Assembly (NCBI GenBank): GCA_902617285.1
Contig: CACMVZ010000001.1
Span: 124,001 to 188,000 of the forward strand
Direction of reading: 5' to 3'
DNA from: an uncultured Bacteroidota bacterium
GTDB lineage: Bacteria; Bacteroidota; Bacteroidia; Flavobacteriales; Flavobacteriaceae
DNA length: 64,000 nucleotides
Each line of letters starts with the position of its first letter. Position 1 is the first letter of the stretch. Positions 16,145 to 23,378 of the stretch are shown piece after piece. The notes under the pieces are model-generated. The model did not search any database. It was not told the origin of the DNA and saw only the letters and a program-made list of their open reading frames with translations. Made by a program: the position numbers and the translations under genes.

Positions 16145-16714
16145 TTGGAATTTAAAAATAAAAAACCTGCATTACTTTTAGTAGATATACAAAAAGCATT
16201 TCTTGACAAAGACTATCCTGGAAATAAAAGAAACAATCTTGACGCGGAGTTAATCTGCGGAAAAATTTTAAAAAAATGGAGAGAGCTTGGTTTAAAAGTA
16301 ATTCATGTACGACATAGCTCAACTAATCCCAAGTCTATGCTTCATGAATCAAAACCTGGATTTGAATTTAACGATCATGTGAAACCAATAAATGATGAAA
16401 TGGTACTGACAAAAAAAGTGAACAGTGCATTTATAGGTACTGGTTTGAACGAGATATTAAAAAAATTAAAAATTGAGACTTTAGTAATTGTTGGGATGAC
16501 AACAAATCATTGTATCTCAACAACAGTTAGAATGTCTGGTAATCTGGGATATGAAACTTATTTAATCTCAGATTCAACAGCATGCTACAATACTATAGGT
16601 TTGGATGGAAAAGAAATTGACTGTAATGTGATATATAACTCAGCAATGGCAAGCTTGAAAAATGAGTTTGCTGAGATTATAAATTCAAAAGAGCTTTTTA
16701 GTTTAATAACTTAA
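16145..16714 (+). CDS. isochorismatase-family cysteine hydrolase
   Basis: Soluble alpha/beta hydrolase of the isochorismatase/nicotinamidase-like family. The triad pieces are Asp14 in LLVDIQKAF, a Lys in the TKKVNSAF segment near residue 90, and Cys123 in GMTTNHCISTT, with the usual cis-peptide region just before it. Length 189 aa is normal. Substrate unknown; amidases and nicotinamidase are relatives. The frame opens at TTG because no ATG lies between the upstream stop and the conserved N-terminus. Divergent from the tocopherol-cyclase-like gene. Confidence 0.88.
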   Translation: MEFKNKKPALLLVDIQKAFLDKDYPGNKRNNLDAELICGKILKKWRELGLKVIHVRHSSTNPKSMLHESKPGFEFNDHVKPINDEMVLTKKVNSAFIGTGLNEILKKLKIETLVIVGMTTNHCISTTVRMSGNLGYETYLISDSTACYNTIGLDGKEIDCNVIYNSAMASLKNEFAEIINSKELFSLIT

Positions 16715-16723
16715 TTTTTAAGA

Positions 16724-17260
16724 TCAATCAAGATTAAGATTCGAGCATTTTGAAAAAGTTGTATCAACAGTATTTCTTGACTTGAACAACCAGCTATCCT
16801 TTGCCTTGTAAAAGGTTTCTTTATTAATTTCCTCAACTGTAATTTGAGTACCGTTAGCAAGATTATATGTTACTCTCAAAGGATTTTTTTGAATAATTTC
16901 ATATTTAACTTTATGATCCTTCAAATCATAGATTTTTCCATATTTTACATCTGCTTCAACTAGTTTTGAGGTGTGCTTTGTAATACTCATTTGATACCAT
17001 GCATTGAAAATTGTACAAGTTTCAGTATTGTCAACAAAGTACATGACGGTGTGACCTTTATCTGGGCTAAAGTTTTTCACAAAAGCATATTCTGATGGGT
17101 CAACTTGATCAATTGATTTATTTAATGACTCAATAAGATCAACTCTAACAAAGACTTTACCATCTACCTGATCGTAAAATAATGATATGTCCTCTTTTGA
17201 ACATGATAAGGTAAACAGAGAGAGAACAATTGTTAAACAAATATTGTATAGTTTAATCAT
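16724..17260 (-). CDS. hypothetical lipoprotein (178 aa)
   Basis: Exported lipoprotein (MIKLYNICLTIVLSLFTLSCSKED). The mature part is a mostly beta domain with two further Cys residues (DNTETCTIF and FSKCSNL). No family recognised. I chose the ATG two codons after an in-frame TTG. A perfect TAnnTTTG element ends only three bases before that ATG. It converges with the isochorismatase-like gene. Confidence 0.65.
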   Translation of the reverse strand: MIKLYNICLTIVLSLFTLSCSKEDISLFYDQVDGKVFVRVDLIESLNKSIDQVDPSEYAFVKNFSPDKGHTVMYFVDNTETCTIFNAWYQMSITKHTSKLVEADVKYGKIYDLKDHKVKYEIIQKNPLRVTYNLANGTQITVEEINKETFYKAKDSWLFKSRNTVDTTFSKCSNLNLD

Positions 17261-17263
17261 GTT

Positions 17264-17271
17264 CAAAACTA
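17264..17271 (-). promoter_or_regulatory. -7 element directly before a lipoprotein gene
   Basis: TAGTTTTG fits TAnnTTTG exactly and is separated from the ATG by three bases, suggesting a leaderless transcript. A TTTTTGTTAA motif lies further upstream but at more than usual distance. Confidence 0.42.
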
Positions 17272-17348
17272 TAAATAAATTAAATTATTATATCTTAACA
17301 AAAAGCTAATTAATAATTAAAAACTACTATAAATATCTAATAACATTG

Positions 17349-18548
17349 ATGCTTGCAGCAGAATCAATTTATATTCTTCCATATGTATTAGCAAGAGTCT
17401 TTAGACCTACATTTCTTGATGTATTTAATATAACCAATCTTGAATTAGGTGGTTTGTTCTCCATATATGGTATTGTCGCATTCTTTTCATATTTGTTTGG
17501 AGGTGTTTTGGCAGATAGATATTCACCTAGAAAACTATTGTCTATTTCTTTAATCTTTACCTCCCTTGGTGGATTAATTATGATGACATATCCTTCATAT
17601 CTTATAATGCAGTTACTTTTTGCATACTGGGGTTTTACAACAGTATTCATTTTCTGGGCCCCAATGTTAAAAGCAACAAGAGCAATTGGAGGTGTTAAAA
17701 TGCAAGGAAAAACATTTAGCTTTCTTGACGGAGGTAGAGGAGTTGTTGCATCATCTATAGGTTTAATTGGAGTTTTAATTTTTTCAATTTTAATTACAGA
17801 GGATGTTTCATCACTTACTTTATCTGAAAAGCAAGAAGTTTTTAAGTATGTAATTGGGGCGTCATCTTTAATAGTTTTTATAATCGGTATAGTAGTATAT
17901 GCTTATTTAAAGATTGAATTAAAAGATGATGAGAAAATTGGAAACTTTAAAAGTCTCTTAGAACTGGCTAAATTAAGGTCTGTTTGGTTGATTTCATTTA
18001 TAATTCTATGTGCTTATATGGGATATAAAATTACAGATGTATATTCTCTCTATGCATCTGAGGTTATGTTGTTTGATGAGATAAATGCTGCAAGAGTTGG
18101 TGCCCTACAACAATACCTAAGACCTATTGTATGTATAAGTGTAGCTTTTTTTACAGATAAAAATGGTAATATTAATAATATCCTAATTGGATTCTTTGTT
18201 ATGATGCTTGGATCTATTCTATTTGCTAGTGGGCTAATTAAGGTATCTATGAATATTTTATTTTTTATTTCATTGATTATAGTAGCAACTGGTACATATG
18301 CAATTAGAGGTCTTTATTTCTCAATTCTTAAAGATGGGAAAATTCCTTACATACTATCTGGAACTGCAATCGGATTAATTTCAATAGTGGGATATTCTCC
18401 TGATATTTTTGCAACACCTTTGTATGGATATTTACTTGATAACTATCCGGGAATTAAAGGACATCAATATGTATATCTTATATTATTTATATCATCTATT
18501 CTTGGAATTTATGTAAGTTTGAAATTCAAAAAACTTAACAACTTATGA
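17349..18548 (+). CDS. MFS transporter
   Basis: Major-facilitator membrane transporter of about 12 spans. The loop after the second span holds GGVLADRYSPRKLL, matching the MFS G-x-x-x-D-R-x-G/S-R-K/R motif. Substrate not deducible. The ATG used here sits inside the first membrane span; the reading frame stays open and protein-like upstream (IKNYYKYLITLMLAAESIY) back to an ATT codon at 17316, with an in-frame stop at 17307, so a non-canonical start is possible. Its stop overlaps the rhodanese start by four bases (ATGA), and the amidase follows, forming a three-gene operon. Confidence 0.85.
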   Translation: MLAAESIYILPYVLARVFRPTFLDVFNITNLELGGLFSIYGIVAFFSYLFGGVLADRYSPRKLLSISLIFTSLGGLIMMTYPSYLIMQLLFAYWGFTTVFIFWAPMLKATRAIGGVKMQGKTFSFLDGGRGVVASSIGLIGVLIFSILITEDVSSLTLSEKQEVFKYVIGASSLIVFIIGIVVYAYLKIELKDDEKIGNFKSLLELAKLRSVWLISFIILCAYMGYKITDVYSLYASEVMLFDEINAARVGALQQYLRPIVCISVAFFTDKNGNINNILIGFFVMMLGSILFASGLIKVSMNILFFISLIIVATGTYAIRGLYFSILKDGKIPYILSGTAIGLISIVGYSPDIFATPLYGYLLDNYPGIKGHQYVYLILFISSILGIYVSLKFKKLNNL

Positions 18549-18895
18549 TGGAATTTATTATATCAAACTGGTGGATTATTTTATTGCTTATTTCAATTTT
18601 CTTAATAGTTCTAAAATATAGAAAAATCAATACAAAAGACTATAAAGAATTATTAAACCGAGGGGCAATTATTATTGATGTGAGAACAGAGTATGAGTAT
18701 AAATCAGGCCATATTAAGAACTCAATAAACGTCCCATTAAAAGACTTAACGTATCGAATTAATGAATTTGACAAAAAGGATAATATAGTAACTGTTTGCG
18801 CAGCAGGAATTAGAGCTGAATCTGCAAAAAAATTTTTTGAATCAAGAGGCTATAATGTTGCAAATGGAGGCAGATGGACAAACCTCAAGGATTAA
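18545..18895 (+). CDS. membrane-anchored rhodanese-like protein
   Basis: One N-terminal span (ISNWWIILLLISIFLIVLKY) anchors a single rhodanese domain. IIDVRTEYEYKSGHIKNSIN and the active-site loop VTVCAAGIRAESAKKFF with Cys85 are typical of single-domain sulfurtransferases of the GlpE/YgaP type. The start overlaps the MFS stop by four bases, and the amidase follows after five bases. A thiosulfate or sulfur-carrier role is family knowledge; the actual acceptor is unknown. Confidence 0.88.
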   Translation: MMEFIISNWWIILLLISIFLIVLKYRKINTKDYKELLNRGAIIIDVRTEYEYKSGHIKNSINVPLKDLTYRINEFDKKDNIVTVCAAGIRAESAKKFFESRGYNVANGGRWTNLKD

Positions 18896-18900
18896 AATTA

Positions 18901-20523
18901 ATGAAAAGATATTTCTTATTTTTTTTATTTTTTCTTTCTTGTAATGAGAATGAAATTATTTATTGGGAGAATTATGATGAAACCAATGAATTAATTGAAA
19001 ATTCTGATCATGAAATATCAAGGATGAGATATAAGAGAATTCAATCTATCTCAAATGATAAAAATGAGATTTTTAGACCTTTTCATTCTTTTCTTAAATC
19101 ATATAATATTGAATTCCATAATTCAATTAAAGAGCACATATTAAATAAGGATATATCATACATTCAAAATAAAATAGATGAAGACTTATTTGGTTATGAA
19201 GATCTAGTCAAGTTTTTTATTTATAGAATTTATAAATATGAAATGAATAAGGACTTATACTTAAATTCTATAATATCTCTTAACCCCAATGTTATTAAAG
19301 AAGCAAGAGAGTTAGATAAAAATAAGGCTGATAACCCTCTTTACGGAATTCCAATTCTTGTAAAGGATAACATAAATGTTGAAGATATGGTTACATCTGC
19401 TGGTGCATCCATTTTCAAAAATAACTTTGTTAATGATGATGCAACAGTAATAAAAAATTTGAAAAATAATAATGTGTTAATTCTAGGAAAACTGAATATG
19501 AGTGAATGGGCATATTACTTTTGTAGACCCTGCCCTGTTGGTTACAGTTCTCTTGGCGGACAAACTCTTAACCCCTATGGAAGAAAAATTTTCGAGTCAG
19601 GAGGATCTAGCTCAGGAAGCGGTGTTTCAATTGCAGCTAATTTTGCTGTAGCTTCTCTCGGATCTGAAACTTCAGGTTCTATTTTATCACCATCATCAAA
19701 AAACTCTTTAGTAGGACTTAAACCCACTATAGGTAATATAAGCAGAAACGGAATAGTTCCAATATCTAGCTTCTATGATACTTCTGGACCAATGACAAAT
19801 AATGTTTTAGATAATGCTATAATTTATAATTCAATGATTGGATTTGATCAATATGATGAACTAAGCAAAGAATCTAGTAAAATAAATTTACAAGAAATGC
19901 AAAACTTTAAATCATCTAATGTAAAAATTGGTTACTCTTCTAGATATTTAGCAGATTCTTTGTTTATGTCTACAATTAATGATTTAAAATCTGTTGGAAT
20001 AAATAATATATCATATAATTCATATAATAAATCGCTTCCATACTTTAGGGGAATTCTAACTTCAGATATGAAACGAGATTTGCCTAAATATATTAACCAA
20101 TTCACTAATAAAAACATTGTTGTTAAAAATGTTTCTGATATAGTAAAGTTTAATAATACAGACACTATTACTCATGCTCCTTACAATCAATATATTTTTA
20201 ATGAGATTGTAAATGATGAAGTTTCTGACATTGAGCTTGAAGAGATGAAGAAATTTACAAAGACAAATGCAAGAGAATTCTTAAATGAATTAATGATCAA
20301 TTATAATTTTGATGTATTTGTTTCCGTAGATAATACTATGGCTGGTATAGCTGCAGCAGCTCATTTCCCTGCATTAACAGTTCCAATGGGCTATAGAAAG
20401 AATGGTGAACCATCAAACATAACATTTATTACAAATTCAAATAATGAGCAGCTTTTATATAATGTTGCGTATCTATTTGAAAAAAATTTTAAGAGAAGAG
20501 AACCTCCTAAAAATTATAATTAA
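18901..20523 (+). CDS. amidase-signature lipoprotein
   Basis: Amidase of the Ser-cisSer-Lys family, exported as a lipoprotein (MKRYFLFFLFFLSCNENE). The triad is Lys155 in ILVKDN, cis-Ser at 236-237 in GGSSSGSG, and nucleophile Ser260 in SETSGS, with the 24-residue Ser-Ser spacing seen in known members. About 120 residues of helical N-terminal sequence precede the domain. I use the ATG that gives a proper signal rather than an upstream one inside the rhodanese gene. It probably hydrolyses small amides in the periplasm. Third gene of the MFS-rhodanese operon. Confidence 0.9.
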   Translation: MKRYFLFFLFFLSCNENEIIYWENYDETNELIENSDHEISRMRYKRIQSISNDKNEIFRPFHSFLKSYNIEFHNSIKEHILNKDISYIQNKIDEDLFGYEDLVKFFIYRIYKYEMNKDLYLNSIISLNPNVIKEARELDKNKADNPLYGIPILVKDNINVEDMVTSAGASIFKNNFVNDDATVIKNLKNNNVLILGKLNMSEWAYYFCRPCPVGYSSLGGQTLNPYGRKIFESGGSSSGSGVSIAANFAVASLGSETSGSILSPSSKNSLVGLKPTIGNISRNGIVPISSFYDTSGPMTNNVLDNAIIYNSMIGFDQYDELSKESSKINLQEMQNFKSSNVKIGYSSRYLADSLFMSTINDLKSVGINNISYNSYNKSLPYFRGILTSDMKRDLPKYINQFTNKNIVVKNVSDIVKFNNTDTITHAPYNQYIFNEIVNDEVSDIELEEMKKFTKTNAREFLNELMINYNFDVFVSVDNTMAGIAAAAHFPALTVPMGYRKNGEPSNITFITNSNNEQLLYNVAYLFEKNFKRREPPKNYN

Positions 20524-20550
20524 CTTTATTAAAATTTAAAAAAATTAACT

Positions 20551-21069
20551 ATGAAAAAAATATTTATACTATTATTATCAATCGGAATGATTTCACTATC
20601 ATGTGAATCAACTAGCACATCTCCACAAGTAATTGGATTTACTTCTAGTGAAGATAGCAAATCTGATATAGTAGCTGGTCCTAATGATATTATCTCTGTT
20701 TGGGAATCTTACATTAATGCTCACAATTCAAGAGATATTGAAGGAATTCAGGCTTTAAACTCAGACGATATTTCTGTTTACGGACCTGCTGGTGAAGTAA
20801 TTGAGGGTAACGAATCACATATTGAGTTTTTAACTCAATGGTTTGATGCTAATAATCCTAATTGGACAATACAATGGGCTATATCTAATACAGGTGAAAA
20901 TGTCAATGGAGAAATATCTGACTTTGTAACTGCTGGTCATGAACTAAGTTTAAGTGTTGAAGGTCAAGAAATTACTGCTTACCAAGTTATTGACGCAATG
21001 ATAAGCGATGGAAAAGTTGTAAACTTTAACGTCTATCAACAAGAAAGAGGTCAATCTTCTAGCGAATAA
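20551..21069 (+). CDS. lipoprotein with SnoaL/NTF2-like fold
   Basis: Exported lipoprotein (MKKIFILLLSIGMISLSCES) with a DUF4440/SnoaL-type NTF2 domain: IISVWESYINAHNSRDIEGI, then IEGNESHIEFLTQWF, FVTAGHELSLSVEGQEITAY and DGKVVNFNVYQQ. This is the clearest NTF2-like member among the small lipoproteins here. It lies 27 bp after the amidase and is ended by a strong hairpin, so it may belong to the same transcript. No catalytic dyad can be assigned. Confidence 0.78.
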   Translation: MKKIFILLLSIGMISLSCESTSTSPQVIGFTSSEDSKSDIVAGPNDIISVWESYINAHNSRDIEGIQALNSDDISVYGPAGEVIEGNESHIEFLTQWFDANNPNWTIQWAISNTGENVNGEISDFVTAGHELSLSVEGQEITAYQVIDAMISDGKVVNFNVYQQERGQSSSE

Positions 21070-21071
21070 CT

Positions 21072-21098
21072 AAAAGGCTTCATTTGAAGCCTTTTTAT
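21072..21098 (+). terminator. rho-independent terminator
   Basis: Stem AAAAGGCTTC/GAAGCCTTTT with loop ATTT, directly after the NTF2-like lipoprotein stop and followed by T residues. Confidence 0.85.
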
Positions 21099-21144
21099 TT
21101 TATATATTGGCTGATTACAGTTGTACCAATTTCTTTTTTTATAT

Positions 21145-21312
21145 ATGAGACATCTATTTTTAACAGTTTTATTAATAGCTTCTATATCATTTAATATTAT
21201 AGGTTTAATGATTTTTTCTAATCTATTAAAAGAATTTCTAAGTCCTTACCTCTTAATTTGTTCAGGTTTAGTTTTATTATTTGTTACATTGATTTTGTAT
21301 CTAAAAAAATAA
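21145..21312 (+). CDS. two-span small membrane protein (55 aa)
   Basis: ATG ORF of 55 residues with two membrane spans separated by a short loop (SNLLKEFLSPY) and ending in YLKK. No family recognised. First of three small membrane ORFs placed in series between the amidase operon and the second ABM-like gene. From its stop to the next ORF (about 100 bp) I see only AT-rich sequence. Confidence 0.5.
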   Translation: MRHLFLTVLLIASISFNIIGLMIFSNLLKEFLSPYLLICSGLVLLFVTLILYLKK

Positions 21313-21409
21313 TAAAAAACTATGATAATCAATAACTTATAAATTATTTGATGGAATCAAAGAGAAATTAAAGTTAATGAATACAATCAATTTTGTAATA
21401 TTTTAATAA

Positions 21410-21523
21410 ATGAGAGATTTTCTTAATTATGGAGACTCATTAGATATTAAATTTTTAATAATAACTGTTTTATTTATAGTTATTTGGAAATTATTTTTTC
21501 AAAAAAAAAATAATAATAAATGA
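21410..21523 (+). CDS. 37-residue single-span membrane micropeptide
   Basis: Polar N-terminus (MRDFLNYGDSLDIK), one span, and a basic tail QKKNNNK, predicting N-out, C-in topology. It overlaps the next small ORF by ATGA, an arrangement that suggests translational coupling. The span-plus-basic-tail layout is similar to the 28-residue ORF near 32.5 kb. Coding is inferred from overlap and composition only. Confidence 0.42.
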   Translation: MRDFLNYGDSLDIKFLIITVLFIVIWKLFFQKKNNNK

Positions 21524-21603
21524 AAAATCCAGTAAAATATTTTAGCAACATTATCCTTATTATATTATTGCTAATGTTAATACTCAATATTATATCATAT
21601 TAA
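21520..21603 (+). CDS. 27-residue single-span membrane micropeptide
   Basis: Begins inside the stop of the preceding micro-ORF (ATGA). A short basic head (MKNPVKYFSN) is followed by one span of Ile and Leu ending IISY. Resembles the 25-residue ORF near 37.7 kb in size and layout (K-P-F, Ile/Leu span, terminal IIS). Function unknown. Confidence 0.4.
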   Translation: MKNPVKYFSNIILIILLLMLILNIISY

Positions 21604-21644
21604 ATTACTTGCTATATTTAGACTTAATCTTAAATTAATTTAAA

Positions 21645-22397
21645 ATGAGAAAACTAATTACAATTATTGCAATATTGTTTGTAGGTTCTACCTATGGGCA
21701 AACTGCCATGTCGCGAACAATAGAGGTTAAAGACGGTCAAATGTCTAAATTTATTGAGATGGCAGGAAAAAAAACAAAAATGTATAATGGTTCAGATGCA
21801 GATACTCAGTTCTATACTTGGAGAATCTTAACTGGTCCTAATGCAGGAAAAATATGGAGAGTTGAAGTAGGGGAATCATTAGCCTCTTTTGATGAAAATC
21901 CATATGACTCTCCAGGAGGTAAATACTGGCAAAAGAATGTTGGTCCAACTATCAAGGATAATAATTCAAATAGAACTGTTATTTGGGGAAGAGCAAATGG
22001 TGCATCTTGGTCTCCTGATGAGCCAACTGGTGACCTTATGAGAAGAGCAATTTTTTATACTTATAAGAGCTCACATGAAGAAGATTTTTGGAGATATAGA
22101 CAAAGAATAGCCAAAACAAGAGAAGCGCATAATGATCAAAGTCTTCCAGCTACAAGTGTTTGGTGGTGTGGTTCAGGATGTGATGGAAATACTGTTGTAG
22201 TATTCTTTAGCCATGCTGGTTATGAAGATGCTCTTAATGATCAACAAAAAAATCAAGCTCTATGGGATAAATATGATGAAATTTATGGTGAAGGATCTCA
22301 CGAGCAAGATGTAAATAGAATGATTGAATCTCTGGAGCCAAATAGTCAAAGAACTAGGCATTTAATGCTTATACCAGAGGCTAGCTCAGGAAATTAA
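21645..22397 (+). CDS. exported protein of a multicopy ABM-like family (copy 2)
   Basis: Signal peptide (MRKLITIIAILFVGSTYGQ) then a mature domain of about 230 residues in two similar halves. Shares with the copy near 32 kb the motifs V/AKDGxxxKF, KKTKMYN, YTWRILTGPNAGK and the YW..NV.P segment. The second half opens with RRAIFYTYKSSHEEDFWRYR. Two Cys in WWCGSGCDG might form a disulfide; the other copies lack them. Fold resembles tandem dimeric-alpha/beta-barrel domains by pattern only. Ended by a hairpin. Confidence 0.65.
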   Translation: MRKLITIIAILFVGSTYGQTAMSRTIEVKDGQMSKFIEMAGKKTKMYNGSDADTQFYTWRILTGPNAGKIWRVEVGESLASFDENPYDSPGGKYWQKNVGPTIKDNNSNRTVIWGRANGASWSPDEPTGDLMRRAIFYTYKSSHEEDFWRYRQRIAKTREAHNDQSLPATSVWWCGSGCDGNTVVVFFSHAGYEDALNDQQKNQALWDKYDEIYGEGSHEQDVNRMIESLEPNSQRTRHLMLIPEASSGN

Positions 22398-22414
22398 TAT
22401 TCTCTCAACTTTTA

Positions 22415-22441
22415 AAAAAGACCTCATCTAGGGGTCTTTTT
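22415..22441 (+). terminator. rho-independent terminator
   Basis: Stem AAAAAGACC/GGTCTTTTT with a nine-base loop and a long T-run, just after the exported ABM-like gene. The T-run merges with a TATATTTA sequence that could be the -7 element of the next gene. Confidence 0.8.
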
Positions 22442-22456
22442 TTTTATATTTAATAG

Positions 22457-23359
22457 ATGCTTAAAATTGCCTTTCATCAAAATTATATTCATCCACTTGA
22501 TAAAAATCATAGGTTTCCTATGATTAAGTACGAATTAATTCCTGAACAACTTTTAAGAGAAAACACATGTTCACCTGATAATTTTTTTGAGCCTGGTATT
22601 ATTTCGGATAAAATTGTTTTGAACACACATGAAGAAGAATACTTCAAGAGATTTAGAAATCTTAATCTATCAAAAAAAGAGGTTAGAGAGATTGGTTTTC
22701 CTTTAAGTAAAGAATTGGTAACTAGAGAAATGACAATTGCACAGGGCACAATTGAATGTGTCCATTACTCAATTAAACATGGAATATCAATGAATATTGC
22801 AGGGGGAACCCATCATGCATTTTACGATCGAGGAGAAGCATTCTGCATGTTAAATGATCAAGCTGTTGCTGCAAACTATCTTATTAATAAAAAACTAGCG
22901 AAAAAAATCATGATCATTGATCTTGATGTTCATCAAGGAAATGGCACTGCATCAATTTTTAGTACAAATAAAGAAGTATTTACGATATCTTTTCATGGTA
23001 AAAAAAACTACCCATTTAGAAAAGAAAAAAGTGATATTGATATAGAATTTGAGGATAATACGGATGATCAATTCTATTTAAAGAAATTAAAAGATCTTAT
23101 ACCTAATGCTATTGACAATTTTAAACCAGATTTTATTTTTTACTTATCAGGTGTTGATGTTCTTAATAATGACAAATTAGGTAGACTTGGTTTATCGATA
23201 GACGGATGTAAAGAAAGAGATAAGTTTATTTTAGAATTATGCAAAGCGAACTCAATACCTGTTCAAGTATCTATGGGTGGAGGATATTCAGAGCTTCTAA
23301 AGAATATAATTGATGCACACTCAAATACTTTTAGATTGGCACAAGAAATTTATTTTTAA
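22457..23359 (+). CDS. histone deacetylase-family (AcuC-like) deacetylase
   Basis: Cytoplasmic zinc hydrolase of the HDAC/AcuC/acetylpolyamine amidohydrolase superfamily. His-His motif GGTHHAFYDRGEAFC at about residue 115, zinc ligands in IIDLDVHQGNGTASIF, and the GGGYS loop near the C-terminus are all present; the DVLNNDKLGRL segment carries the third-ligand region. Length 300 aa is normal for the class. Substrate could be acetyl-lysine, acetoin-related or acetylpolyamine. Followed after 19 bp by a penicillin acylase gene. Confidence 0.88.
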   Translation: MLKIAFHQNYIHPLDKNHRFPMIKYELIPEQLLRENTCSPDNFFEPGIISDKIVLNTHEEEYFKRFRNLNLSKKEVREIGFPLSKELVTREMTIAQGTIECVHYSIKHGISMNIAGGTHHAFYDRGEAFCMLNDQAVAANYLINKKLAKKIMIIDLDVHQGNGTASIFSTNKEVFTISFHGKKNYPFRKEKSDIDIEFEDNTDDQFYLKKLKDLIPNAIDNFKPDFIFYLSGVDVLNNDKLGRLGLSIDGCKERDKFILELCKANSIPVQVSMGGGYSELLKNIIDAHSNTFRLAQEIYF

Positions 23360-23378
23360 TAAATTGAAATCAATAAAT

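Noticed and set aside
21376-21405. Nine-codon leader-peptide-like ORF before the 37-codon micropeptide
   Set aside because: Too short to support, no attenuator hairpin or repeated regulatory codons seen.
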